From contig NZ_JAMTCD010000018.1 of the NCBI RefSeq assembly GCF_025370255.1, positions 1-64,000 of the forward strand: 64,000 nt of DNA, read 5' to 3'. Made by a program: the position numbers and the translations under genes. This document shows positions 18,205 through 27,445 of this stretch, one piece after another; position 1 is the first letter of the stretch, and each line of letters starts with the position of its first letter. Below the pieces are notes generated by a model. It made no database searches. It had not been told where the DNA came from and saw nothing but the letters and a program-made list of their open reading frames with translations. The stretch is from Shewanella holmiensis (GTDB taxonomy: Bacteria; Pseudomonadota; Gammaproteobacteria; Enterobacterales; Shewanellaceae).

Positions 18205-18230
18205 ATATGAAATAGTGTATATATGAAATA
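18205..18230. promoter_or_regulatory. candidate ArsR operator/promoter of the arsenic operon
   Basis: ATATGAAATA occurs at 18205-18214 and again at 18221-18230, a 16-base period, with an inverted ATTTCAT at 18181-18187. The AT-rich repeats lie 25-50 bases upstream of the fusion-gene start, where ArsR-type repressors bind. Assignment is by position and symmetry only. Confidence 0.45.
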
Positions 18231-18246
18231 TTACATGTAAAGTATT

Positions 18247-18942
18247 TTATGATTTTAATGCTAATGCGACCGCTTTTGCTGCATGAATTTGGGTAGTGTC
18301 GTACAACGGGACATCCGTGTGTTGTGGTTCAACCAATAACGCAATTTCAGTACACCCCAAAATAACCGCCTCGGCGCCTTGTTGATAAAGATCATTGATG
18401 ACCGAAATAAAGTGCTGCCGAGATTGATTATTGATAGTACCCAGGCATAACTCGTTATAAATCACATCGTGGATCATCTCTTGCCCTGCGTGGGTGGGCA
18501 CCAATACGTCAATATCAAAACGTTCAGTGAGTCGATTTTTATAAAAATCCTCCTGCATGGTGAATTTAGTGCCTAATAGCCCTACACGTGTTATGCCATC
18601 GGTCACCAATTGTTGTGCGGTAGCATCGGCAATGTGCACTAACGGAATACTAATTGCAGCTTGTACTTCGTCAGCCACTTTGTGCATGGTATTGGTACAA
18701 ATAAGCACAAAGTCAGCACCTCCAGCCTCAACAGCCTGCGCCGCTTTTACCAACAGGATTGCGCTATCATCCCAACGATTTTGTCGCTGCAGTTTTTCTA
18801 TCTCGTCAAAATCCACACTATAAAGGCACACCTTAGCCGAATGTAATCCACCTAATGTCCGCTTTATGCCCTGGTTTATTGCTTGATAATAACTCACGGT
18901 CGATTCCCAACTCATGCCGCCTATCAGGCCAATTGTTTTCAT
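18247..18942 (-). CDS. aspartate/glutamate racemase family protein
   Basis: 231 residues. GLIGGMSWESTVSYY at the N-terminus and the two catalytic cysteines in CTNTMHK (about 83-89) and GCTEIALL (about 196-203) identify the cofactor-independent Asp/Glu racemase (YgeA/RacX) family. It interconverts L and D forms of an amino acid by a two-cysteine mechanism. The exact substrate cannot be told. It lies upstream of the arsenic operon in the same direction, but the ars promoter region separates them. Confidence 0.88.
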   Translation of the reverse strand: MKTIGLIGGMSWESTVSYYQAINQGIKRTLGGLHSAKVCLYSVDFDEIEKLQRQNRWDDSAILLVKAAQAVEAGGADFVLICTNTMHKVADEVQAAISIPLVHIADATAQQLVTDGITRVGLLGTKFTMQEDFYKNRLTERFDIDVLVPTHAGQEMIHDVIYNELCLGTINNQSRQHFISVINDLYQQGAEAVILGCTEIALLVEPQHTDVPLYDTTQIHAAKAVALALKS

Positions 18943-19304
18943 TAAATGACACCTTATTTGGTTTGAAAATAGGTTGGCTGTTTATGTCCCTGTGATCTTT
19001 AACGTATCAGCAAATTAATAAACTTGATGATGCGCGATTAATATCATTTAGTCACATCACAAGAATATTAACCAAAGGACAAGACACTCGCCCAAACCGC
19101 ATCGCCGATTACCTCTTTTACAAACCTACACCTATCACAAACATATGCAATAAACTCAATTTGCTATTTGTCAGGTTTTTAAGTTCAAAACACGCTATGA
19201 TCCGCATCCTAAACCGCATCGTTTTTTAAACAACGCCACAGACTTTATTCGGCGTAATGCACAGAATCCCATTTATCACTTTTACAATTACATTAGGCAA
19301 TACC
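18943..19304. other. divergent intergenic region before rlmI
   Basis: No gene is supported. A TATGAT hexamer near 19196-19201 could be a -10 for rlmI. An in-frame ATG at 19257 precedes the rlmI start but gives a non-conserved N-terminal extension. Confidence 0.4.
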
Positions 19305-20498
19305 ATGGCTATCAGAATAAAACTTAAACCTGGACGCGAACGTTCATTAGAACGCCGCCACCCTTGGGTGTTTTCCAACGGTATTCATAACGTCAATGGC
19401 GGTAAGCCACAAGCTGGCGACACTGTTGATGTAGTCGGTCACGACGGCCGTTGGTTAGCACGTGGGGCATGGTCGCCAGAGTCACAAATTCAAGTTCGTG
19501 TATGGACCTTTAATAAAGAAGAAGCTATCGACGCAGATTTTTTTGCCCGCCGCATTCAACGAGCCCAAGCGGGACGAGAAGACTTAATCCGTGAACAGGG
19601 GCTAACAGGTTATCGTTTAATTGCTGCGGAATCTGATGGTTTACCGGGTATCACCATTGACCGTTACGCCAATGTTTTAGTGTGCCAACTGCTAAGCACT
19701 GGTGCTGAAAAGTGGCGCGACACCATTGTTGAACAATTAGCGCTGCAATTTCCAGATTGCGCCATATATGAACGTTCTGATGTTGATTCTCGTAAAAAAG
19801 AAGGTTTATTGCCAGTAACCGGTTTACTGCACGGTGAGTTACCGCCAATGCCGGTGATTATTGAAGAAAATGGCATAAAAATAGCGGTTGATGTAGTTAA
19901 AGGCCATAAAACCGGTTTTTACTTAGATCAACGTGATAACCGCGCCATGGCAGCACGCTTTGTGAAGGGTAAATCGGTACTCAACTGTTTTTGCTACACC
20001 GGCACCTTTGGTTTATATGCAGCTAAAGCTGGCGCAGCCAGCATTGAAAACGTCGATGTTTCATCATTAGCGCTACAAACCGCCCGCGACAATATGGCAA
20101 TTAACGGCTTAAACGACGACCACGTAAACTACCACGAAGCCGATGTATTTAAGCTATTAAGACAATATCGCGACGAGGGTAAAACCTTTGATGTTATCGT
20201 ATTAGATCCACCTAAATTTGCCGATAATAAAGCACAATTAGATGGCGCATGTCGTGGTTACAAAGACATCAACATGATTGCCATGCAGTTGCTTAAGCCG
20301 GGTGGAATTTTACTGACGTTCTCATGTTCAGGGTTAATGCAGTCAGACCTATTCCAAAAAGTAGTTGCCGATGCCGCATTAGATGCCAACCGCGAAGTGC
20401 AGTTTTTTGAACGAATGCATCAAGCCAGTGACCACCCAATCAGCAGTGCATTCCCTGAGGGGTATTATCTGAAAGGGTTAGTTGCCAGAGTGTGGTAA
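19305..20498 (+). CDS. rlmI: 23S rRNA (cytosine-C5)-methyltransferase
   Basis: 397 residues. An N-terminal PUA domain (about 1-80; [10 protein letters not shown]) precedes a class I SAM methyltransferase fold. SAM-binding [18 protein letters not shown] lies at about 223-240, [10 protein letters not shown] at about 298-307, and FSCSGLM supplies the catalytic Cys. RlmI methylates C1962 of 23S rRNA in E. coli. The ATG at 19305 (MAIRIKL) matches the family start. Confidence 0.93.
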   Translation: MAIRIKLKPGRERSLERRHPWVFSNGIHNVNGGKPQAGDTVDVVGHDGRWLARGAWSPESQIQVRVWTFNKEEAIDADFFARRIQRAQAGREDLIREQGLTGYRLIAAESDGLPGITIDRYANVLVCQLLSTGAEKWRDTIVEQLALQFPDCAIYERSDVDSRKKEGLLPVTGLLHGELPPMPVIIEENGIKIAVDVVKGHKTGFYLDQRDNRAMAARFVKGKSVLNCFCYTGTFGLYAAKAGAASIENVDVSSLALQTARDNMAINGLNDDHVNYHEADVFKLLRQYRDEGKTFDVIVLDPPKFADNKAQLDGACRGYKDINMIAMQLLKPGGILLTFSCSGLMQSDLFQKVVADAALDANREVQFFERMHQASDHPISSAFPEGYYLKGLVARVW

Positions 20499-20551
20499 TA
20501 GCCAGCTAATTCAGGCTTGGCTATTGATGAAATGACCAAGTGTTAGGTAGC

Positions 20552-20580
20552 AAAAAGGGAAACTCTGCGTTCCCTTTTTT
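20552..20580. terminator. terminator after rlmI
   Basis: AAAAAGGGAA and TTCCCTTTTT arms around CTCTGCG, with a T-run on one side and an A-run on the other. It follows the rlmI stop by about 54 bases. Confidence 0.75.
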
Positions 20581-21056
20581 ACTTAATGTAACCCAATAAA
20601 AGAGAGCACACTAACTATTCTAATAATTCTGAAAATCATAACTATCAAGGTAGTATATAGATATACCAAGCGGCTTAAACGCTAGATAAGAAGTTAAAGA
20701 CACTGTGTATAAAAATCCATCAAACAAGAAGGACCATACTCAAAACAAGCAAAAACAATACTTAAAAGTTTTCAATGCTGATCGCCTTACTTTTAGTGAG
20801 ATATAACGTTAAGCTAATCATAGATAAAATTATGTAATTCGTTAATAAATCATTTTCTTAGAAAAAATCAAATGGGAACCCAGCGCTTGAAACCTAATCC
20901 CAATCCCCCCAGCAACATAAACGCAATAAATAAACATATGTATTGAAAATACAATGAAAGGCGAAACCTAAATAATCCGCTTTGTTTTAATCTGATACAC
21001 AAATCTAACTCAGTTAGATAATCGAGCATTAAAACTCATCATCACGAATCAATAAA
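20581..21056. other. AT-rich intergenic region
   Basis: No gene is supported. ATCTAACT/AGTTAGAT forms a 17-base palindrome at 21003-21019, about 40 bases past the stop of the small leftward gene at 21057. It could be that gene's 3' hairpin, though no T-run follows on the minus strand. Confidence 0.4.
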
Positions 21057-21227
21057 TCACCATTTACCCGTTACGATATTGATATACACCCCTACAACAA
21101 TAACAGCCAACATTGATCCAATAAAAGGGGCTGTATTCGCTACCATAAGTGCCATACCAAGCGCAGCACCTAAACATAACGTGACAGCACCCAGTTTTTT
21201 TCGCCCGAGATTATTTTTTAGCTTCAA
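21057..21227 (-). CDS. small two-helix membrane protein, unknown function
   Basis: 56 codons read leftward from a TTG at 21227 to TGA at 21057. A GAGAGG ribosome site lies at good spacing upstream of the TTG. The product has a basic N-terminus (KLKNNLGRKK), two hydrophobic segments (about 13-29 and 33-51: VTLCLGAALGMALMVA and GSMLAVIVVGVYINIV) and a short NIVTGKW tail. Composition, positive-inside charge and the ribosome site support a real small membrane protein. I do not recognise a family. Confidence 0.6.
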   Translation of the reverse strand: MKLKNNLGRKKLGAVTLCLGAALGMALMVANTAPFIGSMLAVIVVGVYINIVTGKW

Positions 21228-21430
21228 GTTAACCTCTCATCCATTGAGTCGATTCATTTAATTAGACTAAATCTGGTTTAAATTTACAGTAAATGCCCAC
21301 ACAAGACACCCCGTTTAATTGATTTATAAAAATAGATAATGGCAAAAAACCAAAAAACCAGTGAGCATTCATTGTAAAATGGTTGTTTAATCAGCAAAAT
21401 AGATTACAAATATTAAAAATGGACTTTTTG

Positions 21431-22564
21431 ATGAAACAAAAGCTTACGCTTGTTGGGATAGCATTACTTGTAGTTGGACTCCTTTTTATCTTTAATGAAC
21501 ACAAAACACCAACTGAACCTGTGCTACTAACTAAAACCAATGATGAGCAGCAACTATCCCATTCACAAATAGCTCGACAAACGCAAACCATAAATCAAAC
21601 CGATAGCATTCTGCCAAATATCTCCCCTCAAGAAATGGTGCGTTGTGATGGAATAGCTGAAATGTTTACCGACCCCATTATCGAAGATAGCTTTAATAAA
21701 TATTCGGCTAACCAAGACATTTACTTCGACAATATTAAGCAACAGCAAACTCAACAATCACGTATTGCTTCAGCTTTCATCAAAAAAAATAAATCAATTG
21801 AAGCCGATATAGTAAATTTTGATCAGCTATTACAAACATATCCAAGCAATAAGTTAATAGCATTTAACCTTATGCTACATTGCGGCTATTCCACAGTAGA
21901 AGTCTGTGATGAGACCATGATGCAAAGAGCATTAGATATTGACAACCAAAACGGTGCTCTTTGGTTGCAAATGGCAATATATCAGCTGAAATCGGCTGAT
22001 GTAGAAAAAGCCAAAAAATCGCTGGTCCAGTTTGTCCATTCTCAACGTTATAACGAATATTCCGGAGACTATTTTTCTACAATCGATTTAGCCCTTAAAG
22101 AAGCTGGGGCGAATGATGATTTATCATTAAAAATTGCGATGCTTGGTATTGCCGCCACAAGATATAAACCCAATTATTCACTGCTTATTGAGCTATGTGA
22201 CAAAACAGATACTGACAATGCTGCATTATTGAATATATGTTTACAAACCAGTCAAAGATTAATTGAATCGAAAGGTGGGCTATTTACTCATCAAATGGGT
22301 TTATCAATACAAAAGAGCATGTTGGAAAAATATGGTGATTCTGAAGGGATAGCTAATAATAGCTCTGCACAAAAAGCGTTTGATACTTTTAATGAAGAAG
22401 CAAACATTGCTATGAACATGGTGCTTCGAAGCCGAAAAAGAACCGGAGACTGGTTATCGTTAAATATAGATTATGGTGAGTTAGCGGCATTAGAATACAT
22501 GATTGATCAAGCAAAGCAGGCCTCAGCCAATCACCAACAAGATCAATGTGCTATAAACTGGTAA
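21431..22564 (+). CDS. membrane-anchored protein with helical-repeat-like domain, unknown
   Basis: 377 residues from the ATG at 21431 (earlier in-frame codons at 21383 and 21419 lack ribosome sites). It has a single N-terminal anchor (LTLVGIALLVVGLLFIF, about 4-20), a Gln/Thr-rich linker, then a mostly alpha-helical region. That region includes MMQRALDIDNQNGALWLQMAI, a TPR/Sel1-like helix pair around residues 160-185, and scattered cysteines. It probably sits in the periplasm attached to the inner membrane. No family is recognised and the gene stands alone. Confidence 0.7.
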   Translation: MKQKLTLVGIALLVVGLLFIFNEHKTPTEPVLLTKTNDEQQLSHSQIARQTQTINQTDSILPNISPQEMVRCDGIAEMFTDPIIEDSFNKYSANQDIYFDNIKQQQTQQSRIASAFIKKNKSIEADIVNFDQLLQTYPSNKLIAFNLMLHCGYSTVEVCDETMMQRALDIDNQNGALWLQMAIYQLKSADVEKAKKSLVQFVHSQRYNEYSGDYFSTIDLALKEAGANDDLSLKIAMLGIAATRYKPNYSLLIELCDKTDTDNAALLNICLQTSQRLIESKGGLFTHQMGLSIQKSMLEKYGDSEGIANNSSAQKAFDTFNEEANIAMNMVLRSRKRTGDWLSLNIDYGELAALEYMIDQAKQASANHQQDQCAINW

Positions 22565-22939
22565 CCAAAAGCGGCCAAAAGGGGCTAGATAAAAACTAAG
22601 TGATGGTCAATTTTAGTTAGCCAAGACATTGAAGTAAAATGACAAAAATCCTATCAAGTTAGGTATTGATTAGTTTATTCGCATCATTAAAGTGCAATAA
22701 TTTTTGTTCATTGCACATTGAATTAAAGCGCCTGGGCATTTTACTATTTTTATCAACAGTTCCAAGGCACAGATGATTCAGATACAGATATGACAAGCTT
22801 TATCACCTTAGAAGAATTTACCTCAAAGCTTTGCTAAATACCCGCAGTAGCTCAAGTTAATTGAAGAAGCAAAACCGCAACGTTCTAAACAATAAAATTG
22901 TTTCATCGGCTTATAATTCAAGAAAAACGGTTAAGAAAA
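22565..22939. other. intergenic region between two convergent genes
   Basis: No gene is supported. GTGCAAT/ATTGCAC forms a 7-bp hairpin at 22692-22716. A short frame MTSFITLEEFTSKLC near 22792 looks like a coding remnant but is far too short to name. Confidence 0.35.
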
Positions 22940-23725
22940 TTAACAGTTAGAACAACCAGAATAGGCACGGCTGGTCGCATTTAATGAGTCAGATAAGTCC
23001 TTACATGCACGGCAAGTAAGGTGCTTTTTGTAATTCTTTTGGAAAAATGAAATTGTCCTAGATTCAAGACTCGCAAATAACTCCTGAGTCACCGGTGTTC
23101 TCCAATTATATTGCGCCATTAATCTAGAAAGATGTCTGTAGTAAGTGGAGCTTTGATCAGATAAAAATTCTGAAGAAATAAGCCCACTTTCAAACTGAGT
23201 GATAGATCCTGTTAAATAAAAAATAATCCCCTGCACCAGCTCTTTAGCTTGCAATGGAGTTGCTTGTAAATCGCCATTTTTTATCGCTAAATTAACAGCA
23301 TCAGTTAGCCATTGCCAAAACGAATTAATTCGCTGTTTAAACATCTTAACTTTACTATCACTAGCAAGTTTCCAAATCATCGCATTTACTGAAACCGATC
23401 TTAAAGTAAAAAAGCTTTTACTTCTTTTGATAGTTTCGAAAGTGAATAAGATAGGAAGTAATAATTTTTCTTGTGGCGTTAACTCAGGATTTTCATTAAC
23501 AAATAAGGGCATATAATTAGAAGTAGCGCTGCGTAAAAACAAACACACTAAAACATCTTCTTTACGTTCGAAAAACTTATATAAAGTGCCTGTTGAACAA
23601 CCAACATCTTTAGCAATTTGTGAAAAATTAAATGACACTATCCCTTGAGATTCAATTAGGTCTTCTGCGACATCTAAAATTTGATCACACCTAATTTGTG
23701 TTAATGTTTCAGAAGGGCATTGCAT
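22940..23725 (-). CDS. TetR-family regulator with cysteine-rich C-terminal tail
   Basis: 261 residues. The N-terminal helix-turn-helix (about 12-58; FSQIAKDVGCSTGTLYKFFERKEDVL) is TetR-like. The ligand domain follows, and the protein is longer than most family members because of a tail with two CxxC pairs (CRACKDL and CSNC) at the extreme C-terminus. Those four cysteines suggest a metal- or redox-sensing element. It is transcribed away from the flavoprotein/tetraheme operon, so it is the likely regulator of that module. Confidence 0.85.
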   Translation of the reverse strand: MQCPSETLTQIRCDQILDVAEDLIESQGIVSFNFSQIAKDVGCSTGTLYKFFERKEDVLVCLFLRSATSNYMPLFVNENPELTPQEKLLLPILFTFETIKRSKSFFTLRSVSVNAMIWKLASDSKVKMFKQRINSFWQWLTDAVNLAIKNGDLQATPLQAKELVQGIIFYLTGSITQFESGLISSEFLSDQSSTYYRHLSRLMAQYNWRTPVTQELFASLESRTISFFQKNYKKHLTCRACKDLSDSLNATSRAYSGCSNC

Positions 23726-23768
23726 TAAGGTTACCTACATATTAAATCTAATATTTAACATTATCATC

Positions 23769-23791
23769 TATACCATACCTTTAGAGGTATA
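23769..23791. promoter_or_regulatory. nested inverted repeats in the tetR/flavoprotein divergent promoter
   Basis: ATACCT-TTAG-AGGTAT (23775-23790) is a perfect 6-bp-arm palindrome. An outer TATACC (23769-23774) also pairs with GGTATA (23786-23791). It lies 44-66 bases upstream of the tetR start, so autoregulation by the TetR protein is plausible. Confidence 0.4.
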
Positions 23792-23888
23792 ACTTCTTAC
23801 TAATCCTTGACTAAACTCACGTGCAATAGGATTTTTTATTACAGCTTGTGATTAACATCTCGCATCTATTTTCTTTACCAACAATTAG

Positions 23889-23918
23889 CACACATATTAA
23901 ACCCACACATATTAAACC
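23889..23918. repeat. perfect 15-bp tandem direct repeat
   Basis: CACACATATTAAACC occurs twice back to back (23889-23903 and 23904-23918) in the divergent promoter. Such a repeat is what two adjacent, same-face activator or repressor sites would look like, though recent slippage would give the same picture. Confidence 0.7.
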
Positions 23919-23924
23919 TGAACG

Positions 23925-23943
23925 TCAAGAACAATGTTCTTGA
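23925..23943. promoter_or_regulatory. 19-bp palindrome upstream of the flavoprotein gene
   Basis: TCAAGAAC-AAT-GTTCTTGA has perfect 8-bp arms, the geometry of a dimer-binding operator. It lies about 110 bases upstream of the flavoprotein start and immediately after the tandem repeat. It is a candidate target of the divergent TetR protein. Confidence 0.5.
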
Positions 23944-24050
23944 TCGACTTCACGAATAAAGTTGCCCTCTCAGAAAATGCGTGATGCCATTCAAATTTGG
24001 CATTATTGAATTTGTTTATCTTAATCGCATCAAAATGTGAGGAAAGATAA

Positions 24051-25563
24051 ATGCACAATAGACGTAACTTTTTAAAATTAAGCGCAGGTGCCGCAATCGG
24101 CGGATTAACAGTAGCCATGCCAGCTATTGCACAACAGCGCCAATGTGAAGAAATTAGCTGGGATGAATCAGTTGATACTCTTATTGTTGGTTCAGGGTTT
24201 GCCGGCTTGTCGGCTGCTATTAATGTCAAAAAGCAACAACTTGGCAGTTGTACTTGTGTTAGAGAAAATGCAAGTAATTGGCGGCAACTCTGCGATTAAT
24301 GGCGGTTGGCTAGCTATTCCTCAAAATCCAATTCAATTAGCGCAAGGTATTAACGATGACTCTCCAGAAGAGTTAGTTAAAGATCAAATTATCTCAGGCA
24401 GAGGCATGCAAAATGCGAATATGCTGAGAACTATCGCCAACCGCTCGTTAGACTCTTATAACTTATGTATCGAAACCGGCGTGAAATTCCGCGAGGGTTT
24501 TAACATTCAAGTTGGTGGCCACAATAAAGCTCGTGCAATAAGAACCCAGCATGGCACTGGCGCTGATATCACCACAAAATTATTCGAAGCAGGTAAAAAA
24601 GTAGGTGTGGAATACCGCTTACAACATTACATCGAAGACTTCATTATGAATGGTCAAGAGATCATTGGGGTGAAGGTAAGAAAGAACTATCGTTTTCCCG
24701 ATCTTAAAACGGGTAAAACAATCTACATCAAGGCTAACAAAGCCGTTATTCTTGCGCACGGTGGTTTTGCACAGAATATGGCATTACGCCAAGTTGTCGA
24801 CCCATCACTTGATCCTACATTAGATTGCACCAATGCCCACGGTGCAACAGGTGAAGTCACCTTAACCGCAATGGCTAATGGCGCGCTACCTGTTCACATG
24901 AACTTAATCCAAACTGGTCATTGGGGCTCACCTGATGAAGGCGGTTTTGGTTGGTCTAATGCCCTGCTATCAATCGGCTGGCATCAAGGTGCTGCGATCA
25001 GTGTGTTAAACGGTAAACGCTTTATGGATGAGCGTGCAGATCGAAAGACCTGCTCTGAAGCGATTATGAAAAATCGTTACGAAGACAACAGCCCAGCTTA
25101 TCCAATCGTGTTGTTCAACTACGAAAACTACAAAGACGATGACCGTGTTGTTCGTTCATTACGCGACAAAATGGCATGGAAACTGGACACTCTTGACGAT
25201 GTGGCTAAACAATTCAACATTCCTGTTGCGGAGCTAAAACAAACAATAAAGCAATATAACCAGCATGTTATAGAAAGAAAAGATCCATTATTCAACCGCA
25301 AAATGGACACTGCAGAAGTATTAACAGGACCATTTGTTGTTTCACGTATTTGGCCAAAAGTGCATTACTGCATGGGCGGATTAAAAACTGATTTAGGTGG
25401 TCGAGTGATCGATGGTCGTTCAATGAAACCAATCAAAAAAATGTATGCCATCGGTGAGTCAACTGGCGGCATTCATGGTGAAGCCCGCTTAAGCTCGACT
25501 TCATGTCTTGAGTGCTTAGCAATGGGCATTATCGTTTCTGAAACCATTAAATCCGATTTGTAG
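24051..25563 (+). pseudogene. Tat-exported flavoprotein reductase subunit, frameshifted
   Basis: The start at 24051 has a GAGGAAAG ribosome site and a twin-arginine signal (RRNFLKLSAGAAIGG). The FAD dinucleotide motif VGSGFAGLSAA is in this frame. The frame then breaks between about 24225 and 24245. LAVVLVLEKMQVIGGNSAINGGW and all the rest, to TAG at 25563, lie in the next frame (one extra base; 1513 bases in total). The body matches the flavin domain of flavocytochrome c / fumarate-reductase-type enzymes (NGKRFMDERADRK, HYCMGG, GGIHGEARLSS). The heme domain is missing and encoded by the next gene. Unless the base is an error, the reductase is not made. Confidence 0.85.
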
Positions 25564-25574
25564 GCTGAACCTCC

Positions 25575-25943
25575 ATGAAAAATTTATTATTAACCGCTTT
25601 TTTATCTCTTGCGTTTTTAGCTACAGCTAATGCCGGTGAGCTGTTTACCGCAAAAGGAAAAACACAAGGCAGAGTCAATCACGAAATGCTGTACCAAGAT
25701 GGCTGTAACACCTGTCATCAAGGTTCACCAAAAGCAAATACCACAGATGCTGCCTGTGTGGAATGTCATGGTACTGTCGAAACCATTGAAATTGATGAGT
25801 CAATTTTAGCGGTCCCAGAAGCACACCCACATAAGTCTTTGCATTATAACCAAGGCGCAAGCTGTTTAGCCTGTCATAGTGAGCATAAAAAGAAAGCTCC
25901 GATTTGTGCTGACTGTCACCGTACTTGGTTCCACGAAATGTAA
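25575..25943 (+). CDS. periplasmic tetraheme cytochrome c
   Basis: 122 residues with a Sec signal (cleavage near residue 20, ATANA). Four CxxCH heme sites are at 44-48, 61-65, 97-101 and 111-115, with additional His residues as distal ligands. Size and pattern match the separate tetraheme electron-donor subunits that resemble the N-terminal domain of Shewanella flavocytochrome c3. It starts 12 bases after the flavoprotein stop, so it should pass electrons from the quinol-oxidising CymA pool to that flavoprotein in the periplasm. CymA itself is not in the window. Confidence 0.9.
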   Translation: MKNLLLTAFLSLAFLATANAGELFTAKGKTQGRVNHEMLYQDGCNTCHQGSPKANTTDAACVECHGTVETIEIDESILAVPEAHPHKSLHYNQGASCLACHSEHKKKAPICADCHRTWFHEM

Positions 25944-25975
25944 CACCACAATAAAAAACAATGATTTTATAGGGA

Positions 25976-27112
25976 ATGATAATGAAAAAAACCGCCAAGT
26001 TTATGTTGTCGATGGTGGCTACAGCTGTTGCAATGTCTTCATTGCCAGTAATGGCTGAAGAGCAAAAAGATGGAATTAGCATCGGTGGCGCTGTACGCGT
26101 CAACTATGCCTACAGACACTATGATGAGTCACACAAAGATAAATTAGGTGATCTTGATTTTGATATGGCTGCCATTAAGTTTAATGGTAAAAAAGGTGAC
26201 TGGGGGTTAGCTGCTGAATACCGCTTTACTGCTGGCAGTAATTACATCAAATCAGGTTATGGTTACTATGATATTGATCCAAATTGGCAACTTCAATTTG
26301 GTATCAATAAAGTGCCTTTTGGTAACCCTGAGTTTATCTCTAACAGTTGGTGGTTTGGTTTACCTTACTACTTAGGTTTTGAAGATAATCACGATGTGGG
26401 TATTAAAGCCTCTTACGACAATAACGGCTGGAATACTGATATCGCGTTCTACAAAAAACCCGTTTACAGTGCAACTGAAAACAAACGTTATTCTGCTTCA
26501 TTATTTAGTGGCGAAATCAATGGCACTGAATATCATAACGAAGAAACCAATGGGGTTAACTTTAGACAAACCTATACTTCTGAATATGAAGGCGGTTCAA
26601 CTACATTTGGTGGCTCTGTTCAATACGGTCAAATCTATAACAGTGAAACAGGCAACATGGGTGACCGTTATGCTGTTGCTCTGCATTTAGATTCGACCTA
26701 TAAAGGCTGGAATTTGCAACTGCAAGCCATGCAATACGAATATGATGCGGCAGATTCTGCTGACGACAATAAAATCGGTATTGCGGTGGTCAGCTGGCAA
26801 TATGAAATAGCTTCAAAAGGCCAAGCCTATAGCGCGAACATCGCTAAAACCTTTGCCACTGATTTCGGTAGCGTAAAATGTTATAACGACTTCGGCTTAA
26901 TGACCCCAGATGTTGCTGATGATAGCTATGACAACAGCATGCAAAACGTCACAGGTTGTGCGATTTCTGCTGGTGCAACTTACACCATGGTTGATTTTAT
27001 TTTGGGTAAAAACATGACGTTTTCTACCGCTAATAATGACCATGTAGGTTTACCTGAAATCGGTGATGATTGGGACAAACGCATTAACATTAACTTTGGT
27101 TACTATTTCTAA
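25976..27112 (+). CDS. outer-membrane porin of the flavoprotein module
   Basis: 378 residues. Signal peptide of about 24 residues (MKKTAKFMLSMVATAVAMSS, ending PVMA), then alternating beta-strands rich in Tyr, Gly and Trp, ending with aromatic FGYYF, the outer-membrane insertion signal. It is third in the operon, 33 bases after the tetraheme cytochrome. A porin next to a periplasmic reductase would admit the organic electron acceptor. The ifcO-ifcA pair of Shewanella is a known parallel. Specificity unknown. Confidence 0.85.
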   Translation: MIMKKTAKFMLSMVATAVAMSSLPVMAEEQKDGISIGGAVRVNYAYRHYDESHKDKLGDLDFDMAAIKFNGKKGDWGLAAEYRFTAGSNYIKSGYGYYDIDPNWQLQFGINKVPFGNPEFISNSWWFGLPYYLGFEDNHDVGIKASYDNNGWNTDIAFYKKPVYSATENKRYSASLFSGEINGTEYHNEETNGVNFRQTYTSEYEGGSTTFGGSVQYGQIYNSETGNMGDRYAVALHLDSTYKGWNLQLQAMQYEYDAADSADDNKIGIAVVSWQYEIASKGQAYSANIAKTFATDFGSVKCYNDFGLMTPDVADDSYDNSMQNVTGCAISAGATYTMVDFILGKNMTFSTANNDHVGLPEIGDDWDKRININFGYYF

Positions 27113-27164
27113 TTAAGTTATAGTCCAATCCATTAATAAACGGTTAATGTAATAGCCTATCAAG

Positions 27165-27199
27165 CAGGCCGAAACTTTTGACTTCTTAGTTTCTGCCTG
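27165..27199 (+). terminator. possible terminator after the porin gene
   Basis: CAGGCCGAAAC and GTTTCTGCCTG pair with one mismatch around a 13-base loop. A T-run (CCCCCTTTT) follows only ten bases later, so termination is uncertain. Confidence 0.4.
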
Positions 27200-27220
27200 T
27201 TCCCCCTTTTAAGTAAGCAC

Positions 27221-27379
27221 TTAATAAACCTTTGAAGCCTCATCAATTTCAAAACTCCATCGTATAAAATCCAACATATCATCAGTTGATGCTAGCATTC
27301 GTAGCACCGTAAACAAGTACCTGAAGCAATAATATGAGTTGATGTCATTAGCACTCCCCTTCATGACAAAGCTGTACAT
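27221..27379 (-). CDS. doubtful 52-residue frame
   Basis: A leftward frame from ATG 27379 to TAA 27221 reads MYSFVMKGSANDINSYYCFR, then FTVLRMLASTDDMLDFIRWS and a short tail. Composition is protein-like, yet there is only a weak ribosome site (GTAGGTAG) and no recognisable family. It may be a gene remnant. The rest of 27113-27576 holds no gene. Confidence 0.25.
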   Translation of the reverse strand: MYSFVMKGSANDINSYYCFRYLFTVLRMLASTDDMLDFIRWSFEIDEASKVY

Positions 27380-27445
27380 TGGAGCTACCTACAAAGTGCT
27401 GAACATCCAATTTTTCCACATTGTAGTATCTGTTACAAATTATCA

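Noticed and set aside
24225..24245. Programmed -1 frameshift at the A-run in the flavoprotein gene
   Set aside because: The needed change is +1 (one extra base), and the codons before the break do not form an A_AAA_AAG slippery site in the zero frame.
25336..25351. TGTTTCACGT, a parS half-site in the flavoprotein gene
   Set aside because: Only the left arm matches; the right arm is not inverted.
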